Assembly (NCBI RefSeq): GCF_022180365.1
Contig: NZ_BQKV01000080.1
Span: 1-38,645 of the forward strand
Length of the DNA: 38,645 nucleotides
Direction of reading: 5' to 3'
From: Faecalibacterium gallinarum
Lineage (GTDB): Bacteria; Bacillota; Clostridia; Oscillospirales; Ruminococcaceae
Below are positions 22,957-31,470 of the stretch, in pieces (position 1 is the first letter of the stretch; each line of letters begins with the position of its first letter). The notes under the pieces are model-generated. The model saw only the letters and a list, made by a program, of their open reading frames with translations, had not been told where the DNA came from and made no database searches. The position numbers and the translations under genes were made by a program.

Positions 22957-23004
22957 TCCGGCTTCCCCCGCAGAAAAGCCCCGATTGAAATGACATAACA
23001 GAAA

Positions 23005-23045
23005 CCGGCGCCCCAGAGGATTTTCCTCTGGGGCGCCGGCTTTTT
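23005..23045 (+). terminator. terminator after the first reductase gene
   Basis: A perfect 15-bp stem, CCGGCGCCCCAGAGG (23005-23019) with CCTCTGGGGCGCCGG (23025-23039), is followed by CTTTTT. It also separates the convergent proA. Confidence 0.92.
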
Positions 23046-23063
23046 GTTTCAGGGTAAAACGCT

Positions 23064-24326
23064 TCAGCGGATCTGGCCGCTGCCGTGGATGATATACTTA
23101 TAACTGCACAGTTCCGCCAAACCCATGGGCCCCCGGGCGTGGAGCTTCTGGGTGGAGATGCCCATCTCGCACCCGAGACCGAACTCGCCGCCGTCGGTGA
23201 ACCGGGTGGAGCAGTTGACGTAGACCGCCGCGCTGTCCACCGCCGCCGTAAAGAGGGCCGCGTGGGCGTCGGTCCGGGTCAGGATGGCCTCGCTGTGGCC
23301 GGTGGAGTGCTCGGCGATGTGGCCGATGGCCTCCTCTACGCTGTCCACCACCTTCACGGCCAGGATATAGTCCAGAAACTCGGTGTCAAAATCCGCCGGG
23401 CCCGCCGGGGTGCCGGGGATAATTTGGGCGGCCCGCTCGTCCAGCCGCAGCTCCACCGGGTGCAGCCCCTTGGCGGCCCGGTCGGGGCCCAGCCGCTGGG
23501 CCAGCCGGGGCAAAAACTCGGCCGCGACGGCGCTGTGAACCAGGCAGACCTCCTCGGCGTTGCAGACACTGGGGCGGCTGGCCTTGGCGTTCTCGATGAT
23601 GTCGAGAGCCTGGCCGAGGTCGGCGGTGTCGTCCACATAGACGTGGCAGATGCCGGTGCCGGTCTGGATGCAGGGGACCTTGGCGTTCTCCACACAGGCC
23701 CGGATTAGGCCCGCGCCGCCCCGGGGGATCAACAGATCCACATAGCCCACGGCGGTCATCAGCTGGTTGGCGGAGGCGTGGGTGGTGTCCTCGATGAGGC
23801 AGACGGCGGTCTCGGGCAGACCAGCGGCCCGGACCCCCTGGCGCAGGGCGGAAACGATGGCGTTGCTGCTCCGCCAGGCTTCCTTGCCGCAGCGGAGGAT
23901 GCAGGCGTTGCCGCTCTTGAGGGCCAGGGCGGCGGCGTCGCTGGTGACGTTGGGGCGGCTCTCGTAGATGATGGCCACAACGCCCATGGGCACGGCGGTC
24001 TTTTCGATCACCAGGCCATTGGGCCGCTCCACCCGGCGGAGCACCGCCCCCACCGGGTCAGGCAGAGCCGCCACGTCCCGGATGCCGTCGGCCATCCCTT
24101 GCAGCCGGGCGGGGCTGAGGGCCAGCCGGTCCAGCATGACCTCCGAGATGTGGCCCCGGGCGGCTTCCAGGTCGGCGGCATTGGCCGCCAGAATGGCCTG
24201 CTGGTTTTCGGGGGTGCAAAGGGCCTGGGCCATCCCCAGCAGGGCGCGGTTGCGGGTGTCGGTGTCCGCCAGTGCCAGCGCGGATTTGGCGCTGCGGGCG
24301 GCGGCGAGGATTTCCTGTGTCGTCAT
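23064..24326 (-). CDS. proA: gamma-glutamyl phosphate reductase
   Basis: NADPH-dependent aldehyde-dehydrogenase-type enzyme of 420 residues that makes glutamate semialdehyde, the second step of proline synthesis. The catalytic Cys is in [10 protein letters not shown]. Other family stretches are [39 protein letters not shown] and the C-terminal [17 protein letters not shown]. The ATG at 24326 has AAGGAGG 8 nt upstream; the much longer open frame to 24905 overlaps proB in another frame and is not used. It is the last gene of proC-proB-proA. Confidence 0.97.
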   Translation of the reverse strand: MTTQEILAAARSAKSALALADTDTRNRALLGMAQALCTPENQQAILAANAADLEAARGHISEVMLDRLALSPARLQGMADGIRDVAALPDPVGAVLRRVERPNGLVIEKTAVPMGVVAIIYESRPNVTSDAAALALKSGNACILRCGKEAWRSSNAIVSALRQGVRAAGLPETAVCLIEDTTHASANQLMTAVGYVDLLIPRGGAGLIRACVENAKVPCIQTGTGICHVYVDDTADLGQALDIIENAKASRPSVCNAEEVCLVHSAVAAEFLPRLAQRLGPDRAAKGLHPVELRLDERAAQIIPGTPAGPADFDTEFLDYILAVKVVDSVEEAIGHIAEHSTGHSEAILTRTDAHAALFTAAVDSAAVYVNCSTRFTDGGEFGLGCEMGISTQKLHARGPMGLAELCSYKYIIHGSGQIR

Positions 24327-24349
24327 AGACTCTGCCTCCTTGGTTTGGT

Positions 24350-25132
24350 TTATTGAGCGTCGGCCCGGCGGGCCACAAAGCGGGTGCCCGCCGGTTCGCC
24401 CGCCGCGATTTGATAGAGGATGTCGGGCTTTGAACCGTTGGCGATGACCATGTCCACCCCGTCGGCGGTGACCATCTGGGCGGCCCGCAGCTTGGTCTGC
24501 ATGCCGCCGGTGCCCAGGGCCGAGCCCGCCCCCTCGGCCAGGGCCAGGATCTCGGGGGTGATCTCCTCTACCAGGGGGATCAGCTGGGCGTCGGGATGGG
24601 TATGGGGGTTGGCGGTGTACAGCCCCTCGATGTCGCTCAGCAGGACCAGCAGATCCGCCCGGGCGCAGCAGGCCACGATGGCCGCCAGGGTGTCGTTGTC
24701 GCCGATGGAACGGATCTCGGCGGTGGAGATGGTGTCGTTCTCGTTGATGATGGGCAGGGCCCCCAGCTCCAGCAGACGGTAGAGGGTGGCCTCGAAGTTC
24801 TTCCGCCGGTCGGTGTGTTCCACGTCCACCGCCGTCAGCAGGATCTGGGCCACCGTATGATTGTATTCGGTGAACAGCCGGTCGTAGGTGTACATCAGCT
24901 CGCACTGGCCCACGGCGGCGCAGGCCTGCTTGGAAGGCATATCCTTGGGCCGGGCAGGGAGGGAGAGTTTGCCCACACCCATCCCGATGGCGCCGGAGGA
25001 GACCAGAATCACCTCGTGCCCGGCGTTTTTCAGATCGCTCAGGACCTTCACCAGGTCCTCGGTGTGGCGGATGTTCAGCCGCCCGGTGGGGTGGGTGAGG
25101 GTAGAGGTGCCTACTTTTACAACAATCCGCAT
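24350..25132 (-). CDS. proB: glutamate 5-kinase (short form, no PUA domain)
   Basis: Amino-acid kinase of 260 residues that phosphorylates glutamate for proline synthesis. It starts [20 protein letters not shown], has [37 protein letters not shown] and [13 protein letters not shown], and ends shortly after the substrate-loop region [13 protein letters not shown]. The PUA domain of E. coli-type enzymes is absent, as in many Firmicutes. It starts 3 nt after the proC stop and 23 nt before proA. Confidence 0.96.
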   Translation of the reverse strand: MRIVVKVGTSTLTHPTGRLNIRHTEDLVKVLSDLKNAGHEVILVSSGAIGMGVGKLSLPARPKDMPSKQACAAVGQCELMYTYDRLFTEYNHTVAQILLTAVDVEHTDRRKNFEATLYRLLELGALPIINENDTISTAEIRSIGDNDTLAAIVACCARADLLVLLSDIEGLYTANPHTHPDAQLIPLVEEITPEILALAEGAGSALGTGGMQTKLRAAQMVTADGVDMVIANGSKPDILYQIAAGEPAGTRFVARRADAQ

Positions 25133-25135
25133 AAC

Positions 25136-25939
25136 TTAGCCTTTCCCCATCTCTTTGGTCTTGTCAAAGGCGGCGATGACCGCATCGGTCACCGCCCCCC
25201 GGAAGCCCCGCTCTTCCAGGGTGCGCACTCCCTGGATGGTGCTGCCGCCGGGGCTGCACACTGCGTCTTTCAGCTCGCCGGGGTGCTGGCCGCTCTCCAG
25301 CACCATCACTGCGCTGCCCAACAGCATCTGGGCGGCATATTGCTGGGCCTTGGCCCGGGGCAGCCCGCAGGCCACCCCGCCGTCCGCCAACGCCTCGATG
25401 AACTGGTACGCCCAGGCGGGGCCGCAGCCGGAAACACAGCTGGCGGCGTCGATCAGATTCTCGGGCAGGGCGTCCAGACGGCCCGCCTGGCTCAGCATCC
25501 GGCAGAACTCGTTCTCCTCCTCGGGGGTGACGCCGGTGGAGCAGTACTGAATCATCCCCGCGCCCCGGGCCGAGGGGGTGTTGGGCATAAAGCGAACCAC
25601 CGGATATTCCCCGCCCGCCATCTCCTGGATGCGGGCCATGGTCAGCCCCGCCGCCAGGGTGCAGAGGATGAACCGGTCCTGACGGGCGGCCAGCACCGGG
25701 CGCAGGGCCTCCAGCACGCCGGCCATCATCTGGGGCTTGACGGCCAGCACAATCCAGCTGCACCGGGCCGCCACGGCCTCGTTGTCAGCGGTGGGGCAGC
25801 CCAGCTCTTTGGCCAGGGCCTCGGCCTTGGCGGGGGTGCGGTTGGCCAGCAGCACCTGCTCCGGCGGCAGGGTCTTGCAGACCGCCCGGGCGATGGCGCT
25901 GCCCATGTTGCCGCATCCGATAAAACCGATTGTATTCAT
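25136..25939 (-). CDS. proC: pyrroline-5-carboxylate reductase
   Basis: Protein of 267 residues catalysing the last step of proline synthesis. The N-terminal NAD(P) fold has [17 protein letters not shown], with [16 protein letters not shown] in the middle. The C-terminal dimer domain carries the family signature [24 protein letters not shown] and ends with [22 protein letters not shown]. It is first in the proC-proB-proA operon, giving all three enzymes from glutamate to proline. A purine-rich GGAAGGA site precedes the ATG. Confidence 0.97.
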   Translation of the reverse strand: MNTIGFIGCGNMGSAIARAVCKTLPPEQVLLANRTPAKAEALAKELGCPTADNEAVAARCSWIVLAVKPQMMAGVLEALRPVLAARQDRFILCTLAAGLTMARIQEMAGGEYPVVRFMPNTPSARGAGMIQYCSTGVTPEEENEFCRMLSQAGRLDALPENLIDAASCVSGCGPAWAYQFIEALADGGVACGLPRAKAQQYAAQMLLGSAVMVLESGQHPGELKDAVCSPGGSTIQGVRTLEERGFRGAVTDAVIAAFDKTKEMGKG

Positions 25940-25992
25940 GGTAATCTACTTCCTTCCCTCATGGTGCTTTACTGCGTGAAAGCGTTGGTTCC

Positions 25993-26021
25993 ATATTACC
26001 CACAGCGGCGGATAAAATCAA
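25993..26021 (-). promoter_or_regulatory. promoter of proC-proB-proA
   Basis: On the minus strand, TTGATT (26016-26021) and TAATAT (25993-25998) are 17 nt apart. The leader is short; no T-box or other riboswitch was seen. Confidence 0.7.
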
Positions 26022-26086
26022 GCCCTTTGGACGGCTTTTTTCGCCCGGGGGGCAAAACTGTGCCCCAAACAGCCCCCAGTGCGGCC

Positions 26087-26115
26087 TTGCCTGCGGGGGG
26101 CGGCTGTGATACAAT
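26087..26115 (+). promoter_or_regulatory. promoter of the HAD phosphatase gene
   Basis: TTGCCT (26087-26092) and TACAAT (26110-26115) are 17 nt apart. Confidence 0.65.
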
Positions 26116-26171
26116 GAGCCCAAAAGAGCCCTTTTTATAAAAAAGAGGTAAGAGAAAGAGAGGAAACCCCC

Positions 26172-27011
26172 ATGAGCAAGGTTCTGTTTATCGACGTGGA
26201 CGGTACCCTGGTGGACTACGAGGGCAACCTGCCCGTTTCGGCCGTAGAGGCCATCCGGAAGGCCCGGGCGGCGGGCCACAAGGTGTATATCTGCACCGGC
26301 CGCAGCCGGGCGGAGGTCTACCAGAACATCTGGGACATCGGGCTGGACGGCATGATCGGCGGCAACGGCAGCTATGTGGAGGACAACGGCCAGGTGGTGA
26401 TGCACCAGCTGATTACCCCCGACCAGGCCCGGCGGATCGTGGACTGGCTCCACAGCCGAAAACTGGAGTTTTATCTCGAGAGCAACAACGGCCTGTTTGC
26501 CAGCGAGCACTTTGAGACGGCCGGGGTGGAGACCATGCAGGAGTACACCCGCCGCAAAGGCCGCCCCGGGGCGGAGAAGATGACGGTGCGGGACGCTTTC
26601 CCCGAGATGATTTTCGGGGGCGAGCTCTACCGGGACGATCTGAACAAGGTCAGCTATATCCTCAGCAGCTACCAGGATTTCCTGGACGCCCAGGCGGCTT
26701 TCCCCGATTTGCAGCACGGCACCTGGGGCGGCGCGGGGGAGACCGCCCTGTTCGGAGATATGGGGGTCAAGGGAATCACCAAGGCCCACGCGGTGGATGT
26801 CCTTTTGAACCATCTGGGCGCCAAACAGGAGGACACCATTGCCTTTGGCGACGCCAAGATCGACATCCCCATGCTGGAATACTGCGCCTACGGCGTGGCC
26901 ATGGGCAGCGGCGGGGAGGAGATCCGGGCCATGGCCGACTACATCACCGACGACGTGGACAAAGACGGGCTGTACAAAGCCTTCGTCCATCTGGGGCTGA
27001 TCGAGGGCTGA
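26172..27011 (+). CDS. Cof-type HAD-superfamily phosphatase
   Basis: Protein of 279 residues. Motif I is FIDVDGTLVDYEG, with catalytic Asp8 and Asp10; a motif II-like Ser/Thr lies in KVYICTGRSRAEVY; motif IV is in AFGDAKIDIPMLEYCAYGVAMG. A C2-type cap lies between. Cof enzymes dephosphorylate sugar phosphates, FMN or similar small molecules; the exact substrate cannot be read from sequence. AGAGGAAA precedes the ATG. It is monocistronic: a new promoter and riboswitch follow. Confidence 0.9.
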   Translation: MSKVLFIDVDGTLVDYEGNLPVSAVEAIRKARAAGHKVYICTGRSRAEVYQNIWDIGLDGMIGGNGSYVEDNGQVVMHQLITPDQARRIVDWLHSRKLEFYLESNNGLFASEHFETAGVETMQEYTRRKGRPGAEKMTVRDAFPEMIFGGELYRDDLNKVSYILSSYQDFLDAQAAFPDLQHGTWGGAGETALFGDMGVKGITKAHAVDVLLNHLGAKQEDTIAFGDAKIDIPMLEYCAYGVAMGSGGEEIRAMADYITDDVDKDGLYKAFVHLGLIEG

Positions 27012-27028
27012 GGGGGGACAAAAACCCC

Positions 27029-27057
27029 TTTACAAATCCGGCGGCAGCCGCTATAAT
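27029..27057 (+). promoter_or_regulatory. promoter of the fluoride-switch/antiporter unit
   Basis: TTTACA (27029-27034) and TATAAT (27052-27057) are 17 nt apart, just before the riboswitch. Confidence 0.85.
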
Positions 27058-27060
27058 ACC

Positions 27061-27155
27061 GGCAGGGAATGAAGGTCTCCCTTGGGCAACCTAAACCGCT
27101 GTACAGGCTGATGACTTCTGTGATTTTTACGGTCGCAGGGGGCATCGGCCTTTTT
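27061..27155 (+). promoter_or_regulatory. fluoride (crcB-type) riboswitch with transcription terminator
   Basis: The leader contains the conserved blocks of fluoride aptamers in order: GGGAATGAAGGTCTCCC (27065-27081), AAACCGC (27093-27099) and GGCTGATGACTTCTG (27106-27120). GGCTGATGACTTCTGTG can instead pair with CGCAGGGGGCATCGGCC (27134-27150), with one mismatch and some G-U pairs, followed by TTTTT. This gives a fluoride-on switch: aptamer folding occupies the strand the terminator needs. Fluoride switches are known to control fluoride channels and cation/proton antiporters. Confidence 0.85.
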
Positions 27156-27181
27156 GCGTCCAAAGGAGGATATTTATTGTT

Positions 27182-28381
27182 ATGCTGACATCTCTGGCGC
27201 TCATTTTTCTGGTGGGGCTGGCCGCGGCGGCGATCTGCCAGCAGCTCCGCCTGCCCCGGATCATCGGGATGCTCTTCACCGGCATCCTGCTGGGGCCCTG
27301 CGTTTTAAACTGGCTGGACCCCTCCATCCTCTCCATCTCCGCCGACCTGCGGCAGATGGCTCTGATTATCATTCTCATCAAAGCGGGGCTCTCCCTGGAC
27401 CTGGCCGACCTGAAAAAGGTGGGCCGGCCGGCGGTGCTGATGTCCTGCCTGCCGGCCTCCTGTGAAATTTTGGCCTTCTTTTTGCTGGCGCCCGCCCTGC
27501 TGGGGGTCAGCCGGATCGAAGCGGCGGTGATGGGGGCTGTGCTGGGGGCGGTGTCCCCGGCGGTGGTGGTGCCCCGGATGGTCCAGCTGATGGAGTCGGG
27601 CCACGGCACCGACAAGAGCATCCCTCAGATGATTCTGGCGGGGGCTTCCTGCGACGATATTTTTGTGATCGTCCTCTTTTCCACCTTTACCGGCATGGCC
27701 CAGGGCGGCCACGCCGACCCCATGGATTTTGTCCAGATTCCGGTCTCCATCCTGCTGGGGGTGGCCCTGGGGGTGGCGGCCGGGTGGGTGCTCTCCCTCT
27801 TTTTTGAGACGGCCTACGCCCACAAGCACTGTGTCCGCAACAGCATGAAGGTGATCATCCTGCTGGGGGCCTCTTTCCTCTTGATGGCGGTGGAGACCTG
27901 GGTCAAACCCTGGGTTTCGGTGTCGGGTCTGCTGGCGGTGGTAGCCATGGCCTGCACCCTTAAAATCAGGAGCATTGAATTTGTCTCCAAGCGTCTGTCC
28001 GAAAAATTCGGCAAACTCTGGCTGGCCGCCGAGGTGGTGCTCTTTGTGCTGGTGGGCGCCGCGGTGGATCTCCGCTACACTCTGGAGGCCGGCCCGGCGG
28101 CGATTTTGATGATCCTGCTGGCTCTCTGCTTCCGGGCGGTGGGGGTGCTGCTCTGCCTGCTGGGCACCCCGCTGGACCGGAAAGAGCGGCTCTTCTGCAT
28201 CATCGCCTACCTGCCCAAAGCCACAGTCCAGGCGGCCATCGGCTCGGTGCCTCTGGCCATGGGGCTGGCCTGCGGGCCCATCGTCCTCTCGGTGGCGGTG
28301 CTGGCCATCCTCATCACCGCCCCGCTGGGGGCATTGGGAATGGACCTGACCTATCAGAAACTGCTCCGCCGTTCGGCCTAA
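27182..28381 (+). CDS. cation/proton antiporter (CPA family), probably fluoride-responsive
   Basis: Membrane protein of 399 residues with about 12-13 helices and the Na+/H+ exchanger fold, starting LTSLALIFLVGLAAAAICQQLRLPRIIGMLFTGILLGP. The likely ion-binding pair is Asp-Asp in MILAGASCDDIFVIVLF, and ALIIILIKAGLSLDLADLKKVG resembles the family core. It lies directly behind a fluoride riboswitch, suggesting expression when fluoride builds up, either to export fluoride-linked protons or to restore pH and ion balance. GGAGG is 12 nt upstream of the ATG. A strong terminator follows. Confidence 0.88.
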   Translation: MLTSLALIFLVGLAAAAICQQLRLPRIIGMLFTGILLGPCVLNWLDPSILSISADLRQMALIIILIKAGLSLDLADLKKVGRPAVLMSCLPASCEILAFFLLAPALLGVSRIEAAVMGAVLGAVSPAVVVPRMVQLMESGHGTDKSIPQMILAGASCDDIFVIVLFSTFTGMAQGGHADPMDFVQIPVSILLGVALGVAAGWVLSLFFETAYAHKHCVRNSMKVIILLGASFLLMAVETWVKPWVSVSGLLAVVAMACTLKIRSIEFVSKRLSEKFGKLWLAAEVVLFVLVGAAVDLRYTLEAGPAAILMILLALCFRAVGVLLCLLGTPLDRKERLFCIIAYLPKATVQAAIGSVPLAMGLACGPIVLSVAVLAILITAPLGALGMDLTYQKLLRRSA

Positions 28382-28384
28382 ACG

Positions 28385-28418
28385 AAAAACCCCCGGTGGG
28401 ATCACCGGGGGTTTTTTT
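28385..28418. terminator. bidirectional terminator
   Basis: CCCCCGGTG (28390-28398) pairs with CACCGGGGG (28403-28411) around GGAT, with AAAAA before and TTTTTTT after, serving the antiporter (+) and the ferredoxin gene (-). Confidence 0.92.
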
Positions 28419-29112
28419 ATCTGTCCAGGATCTGGCCGTCGATGGAGAGGGTCACCACCTGCCAGGGGATGAACTTGCCGCTCTTTTGGAGGGCGGTTTT
28501 GACCGCCTGCTCCAGCCCGCCGCAGCAGGGCACCTCCATCCGCAGCACCGTCAGGCTCTGGATGTCGTTGAGCATTAGGATTTGGGTCAGCTTTTCGCTG
28601 TAATCCACCCCGTCCAGCTTGGGGCAGCCGATGAGGGTGATTTTGCCCCGCATAAACTCCTGGTGGAAATTGGCGTAGGCATAGGCGGTGCAGTCGGCGG
28701 CCACCAAGAGCTTTGCCCCTGCAAAGTAGGGGGCGTTTACCGGGGCCAGCTTGATCTGGCAGGGCCACTGCCCCAGCTGGGAGGGCATGGCCTGGGGCAC
28801 AGCGCAGGGAGCGGGGGAGGCCGGGCGGTCAAACCGGTGCATCTGGTGCCCCGGGCAGCCGGTGTGAGCCTCTTTGGCCTGCTTATGGGCCAGCACCGCC
28901 TGCTCGTCGTAGGCGGCAGCCTCTCGCTCCACAAAGGTGATGGCCCCGGTGGGGCAGGCGGGCAGACAGTCGCCCAGGCCGTCGCAGTAGTCGTCCCGCA
29001 GCAGCTGGGCCTTGCCGTCCACCATTCCGATGGCTCCCTCGTGGCAGGCCTGGGCGCAGGCGCCGCAGCCGTTGCATTTTTCGCGGTCGATCTGGATAAT
29101 TTTACGAATCAT
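28417..29112 (-). CDS. 4Fe-4S dicluster ferredoxin-like protein with extra cysteine-rich domain
   Basis: Protein of 231 residues. The N-terminal half is a ferredoxin: CNGCGACAQACH gives one full cluster ligand set. The second motif, CDGLGDCLPACP, has spacing C-x5-C-x3-C, so one usual cysteine position is replaced. The C-terminal half, conserved in look but without a named fold, has ADCTAYAYANFH, IGCPKLDG and VPCCGGLEQA, which may hold another metal centre. It is probably a cytosolic electron carrier or redox sensor. It is divergent from a Crp/Fnr gene across 91 bp with a palindrome, a pairing that suggests control by that regulator. Confidence 0.85.
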   Translation of the reverse strand: MIRKIIQIDREKCNGCGACAQACHEGAIGMVDGKAQLLRDDYCDGLGDCLPACPTGAITFVEREAAAYDEQAVLAHKQAKEAHTGCPGHQMHRFDRPASPAPCAVPQAMPSQLGQWPCQIKLAPVNAPYFAGAKLLVAADCTAYAYANFHQEFMRGKITLIGCPKLDGVDYSEKLTQILMLNDIQSLTVLRMEVPCCGGLEQAVKTALQKSGKFIPWQVVTLSIDGQILDR

Positions 29113-29174
29113 GGGGGTTGCTCCTTTTCGGTTGACTTCTGGCCCTGAGTATACTATAGTGAAAGAGAAAGGTC

Positions 29175-29190
29175 TGTTGTTTTAACAACA
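29175..29190. promoter_or_regulatory. probable Crp/Fnr operator
   Basis: TGTTGTT-TT-AACAACA is a palindrome with perfect 7-bp arms between the divergent ferredoxin and Crp/Fnr genes. It ends just before the regulator's ribosome site. The size and symmetry suit a Crp/Fnr dimer, although the half site differs from the E. coli FNR consensus. Confidence 0.6.
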
Positions 29191-29203
29191 AAAGGAGAAA
29201 AAG

Positions 29204-29872
29204 ATGCAGCTGGCAGATACACAGCTCTTTCAGGGGATGACCGGGGCGGAGATCGACTCACTGCTGGGCTGTCTGGACGCCCGCAAAAAACACTACCAGA
29301 AAGGGGAGACCATCCTGCCGGAGGGGCAGCCCACCCAGTGGATCGGGCTGGTGCTGGCCGGCCGGGCGCTGATCTCCAGCAGCGACGCCTGGGGCAACAA
29401 CAGCATTCTGGGCAGTGCGGGGCCGGGATCCGTCTTTGCAGAGGCCTATGCCTGCTGCCCGGGTCAGCCCCTCCAGAGCAGCGTCTCGGCGGCCGAGGAA
29501 ACCGAGGTGCTCTTTTTGAACGTCCAGCGGGTGATGTCCCCCTGCGCCCAGGCCTGTGGCTGCCACACGAAACTTTTGTGCAGTCTGCTCAGCCTATGCG
29601 CCCACAAAAGTTTGGAGCTCTCCCGGCGAATTCTCCACACCCGGGCCAAGACCATCCGGGGGCGGCTGATGTCCTATTTTTCCGAGTGCGTGCTGTCGGC
29701 GGGGGAATACCGTTTTGAAGTGCCCTTCAGCCGCCAGCAGCTGGCAGATTATCTGGGGGTGGACCGCAGCGCCCTTTGCAGCGAGCTGTCCAAGATGCAG
29801 CGGGACGGGCTGATCCGGTACCACCGCAGCCACTTTGAGGTGCCCCGCCCCTTTTGGGAAGAGATGTCCTGA
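29204..29872 (+). CDS. Crp/Fnr-family transcriptional regulator
   Basis: Regulator of 222 residues. The N-terminal cyclic-nucleotide-binding-like barrel contains KKHYQKGETILPEGQPTQWIGLVLAGRA and GSVFAEAYACCPG. The C-terminal HTH_Crp has FSRQQLADYLGVDRSALCSELSKMQRDGLI. Cysteines cluster around the start of the dimer helix (CAQACGCHTKLLCSLLSLC), which could bind an Fe-S centre or sense redox, but the family also has non-metal members. AAGGAG precedes the ATG. Its divergent neighbour is a ferredoxin-like gene. Confidence 0.9.
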   Translation: MQLADTQLFQGMTGAEIDSLLGCLDARKKHYQKGETILPEGQPTQWIGLVLAGRALISSSDAWGNNSILGSAGPGSVFAEAYACCPGQPLQSSVSAAEETEVLFLNVQRVMSPCAQACGCHTKLLCSLLSLCAHKSLELSRRILHTRAKTIRGRLMSYFSECVLSAGEYRFEVPFSRQQLADYLGVDRSALCSELSKMQRDGLIRYHRSHFEVPRPFWEEMS

Positions 29873-29904
29873 AGAACCATTGACATAAAACAAGGAGGAA
29901 AACC

Positions 29905-30852
29905 ATGTACAAGCAGGATGAGCTGTCCGCCCTGCGGCAGCAGGTTGCCCGGAAAGCCCAGCTGGAAATCCGGGTGGAGCAGCTGCGGGCACAGCGCCGG
30001 GAGCTGGCCCGGAAAGCCGAGGATCTCAAGGCCGCCCAGCAGGAGGAACAGGCCGATGTGGACCGGCTGGAGGGCCGCAGTCTGGCGGCGTTCTTCTATG
30101 CCTTCACCGGGAAAATGGAGGAAAAGCTGGACGAGGAACGGCGCGAGGCCTATGCCGCCCGGGTCAAGTACGATGCGGCGGCCCGGGAGCTCTCGGCGGT
30201 GGAGGGGGATCTGGCCCGGGACGAGGCGGAGCTGCGCCGGCTGTCCGGCTGCGAAGCCGCCTACCGCCAGGCCCTGGAAGGAAAAGCCGCCGCCCTCCGG
30301 GCTGCGGGGGATCCCGCCGCAGGGGAGATCACCCATCTGGAGGAAGAGATGGCCGCCGCCGAGCGGGAACACAAAGAGCTGCAAGAGGCCATCGAGGCCG
30401 GTTATTCTGCCCAGGATTGGGCGGACCGGATCCTGGAACAGCTGAACAGCGCCGAGAACTGGGCCATATGGGATATGATGGGCGGGGACCTGATCGCCGA
30501 TCTGGCCAAACACGACCGTCTGGACCAGGCCCAGGAGATGGTGGAACAGCTCCAGGTGGAGCTGCGGCGGTTTAAAACCGAGCTGACCGACGTTTCCATC
30601 GACGCCGAAATGCAGGTGAAGCTGGACGGCTTTCTCCGGTTTGCGGATTACTTTTTCGACGGCCTGTTTGCCGACTGGGCCGTGATGGACCACATCGAAA
30701 ACTCTCAGAAACAGGTGTCCCAGACCCGCCAGCAGGTGGAGGAAGTGCTGGCAAGCCTGGAAAGCCGGCGGGACGCTGTGGAACGGCACTATAACGCCCT
30801 GGCCCAAAAGCGGGAAGAGCAGATTTTCGCCGCCGAACCGGCAAAGGATTAA
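29905..30852 (+). CDS. coiled-coil protein of unknown function
   Basis: Protein of 315 residues, unrecognised. Long heptad-like helices dominate: residues ~1-60 (ELSALRQQVARKAQLEIRVEQL), ~70-170 and ~260-310. A less charged middle reads SAENWAIWDMMGGDLIADLAKHDRLDQAQEM. There is no signal peptide, membrane helix or catalytic motif. AAGGAGGAAAACC precedes the ATG. It starts 32 nt after the Crp/Fnr stop, so it may be co-transcribed. It could be a structural or scaffolding protein; no function is assigned. Confidence 0.75.
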   Translation: MYKQDELSALRQQVARKAQLEIRVEQLRAQRRELARKAEDLKAAQQEEQADVDRLEGRSLAAFFYAFTGKMEEKLDEERREAYAARVKYDAAARELSAVEGDLARDEAELRRLSGCEAAYRQALEGKAAALRAAGDPAAGEITHLEEEMAAAEREHKELQEAIEAGYSAQDWADRILEQLNSAENWAIWDMMGGDLIADLAKHDRLDQAQEMVEQLQVELRRFKTELTDVSIDAEMQVKLDGFLRFADYFFDGLFADWAVMDHIENSQKQVSQTRQQVEEVLASLESRRDAVERHYNALAQKREEQIFAAEPAKD

Positions 30853-30867
30853 AAATCAAGAGGATAG

Positions 30868-30917
30868 AAAGCACCCCGGCGGGGGCGGGTTTGGCGCCGC
30901 CCTGGCCGGGGTGCTTT
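30868..30917. terminator. bidirectional hairpin between convergent genes
   Basis: AAAGCACCCCGGC (30868-30880) pairs perfectly with GCCGGGGTGCTTT (30905-30917), between the coiled-coil gene (+) and the monooxygenase-like gene (-). T tracts are short on both sides. Confidence 0.7.
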
Positions 30918-30931
30918 GCTGTTAAAGAAAA

Positions 30932-31264
30932 TCAGGTTTTGATAAAGGCCTGGTCCTGGGCGGGGATGCCCTCCTCGTCGGAGCGGTAGCGCTCCACCTT
31001 CATGTGCAGGTCGTATTTTTCCCGCAGGCGGGAGATCTCGCCCATCATGGGGGAGGCGTGGTGCCGGTCGATGGCGGCCTGGTCGGCCCAGCTGTCCACC
31101 AAAAGGACGGTCTCGGGGTCCTCCATGGGGAAGAAATAGTGGTAACCCAGATTGCCGTCCTCGGCGCGGATTCGCTGGACCACGCCGCTGGAAGTCATTT
31201 CCTGGGCAAACTGCCGGGCGCTGCCGCCCTGGCCGGTGTAGTAGATGTGGATGGTGATTGCCAT
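30932..31264 (-). CDS. antibiotic biosynthesis monooxygenase (ABM)-domain protein
   Basis: Protein of 110 residues, starting MAITIHIYYTGQGGSARQFAQEM, with VLLVDSWADQAAIDRHHASPMMGEISRLREKY, the usual pattern of the ABM dimeric alpha/beta-barrel fold. Members are small cofactor-free oxygenases, quinol-modifying or heme-handling enzymes, or stress proteins; in an anaerobe the substrate is unclear. The start at 31264 has GGAAGGAAGG upstream; the frame is open to 31456 without support. It is divergent from another alpha/beta-barrel gene (31471). Confidence 0.8.
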   Translation of the reverse strand: MAITIHIYYTGQGGSARQFAQEMTSSGVVQRIRAEDGNLGYHYFFPMEDPETVLLVDSWADQAAIDRHHASPMMGEISRLREKYDLHMKVERYRSDEEGIPAQDQAFIKT

Positions 31265-31470
31265 AAACGCTGCCTTCCTTCCTGCAATCCGGCGAGGGGG
31301 CCCGCCGGTGGATATTTCTCGGGAAAAGTATACCACACTTTGCCGCCGGAACCAAATTTTCTGCAAAATCCGGCAGAAACCGACCCCCATCTGTTCGGCG
31401 GCGGGCGGCTGTGCTATAATGGCGGCAGAAGCCGCGCCCCCGGGCCGGCAAGACAAGGAGGTAGATTTTT

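Noticed and set aside
23064-24905. 613-residue frame apparently extending proA upstream
   Set aside because: The upstream third overlaps proB in another frame and is Arg/Gly/Pro-rich noise. The ATG at 24326 has a good ribosome site and gives the normal ProA length.
24596-26140. 514-residue plus-strand frame opposite proB and proC
   Set aside because: Antisense shadow with no start signal, opposite three well-supported pro genes.
25940-26171. Proline T-box or other riboswitch upstream of proC
   Set aside because: No T-box sequence, specifier structure or terminator was found between the promoter and the proC start.
27305-28768. 487-residue minus-strand frame over the antiporter and ferredoxin genes
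   Set aside because: It overlaps two real genes and a strong terminator, and its Gly/Gln/His/Arg composition is typical of shadow frames.
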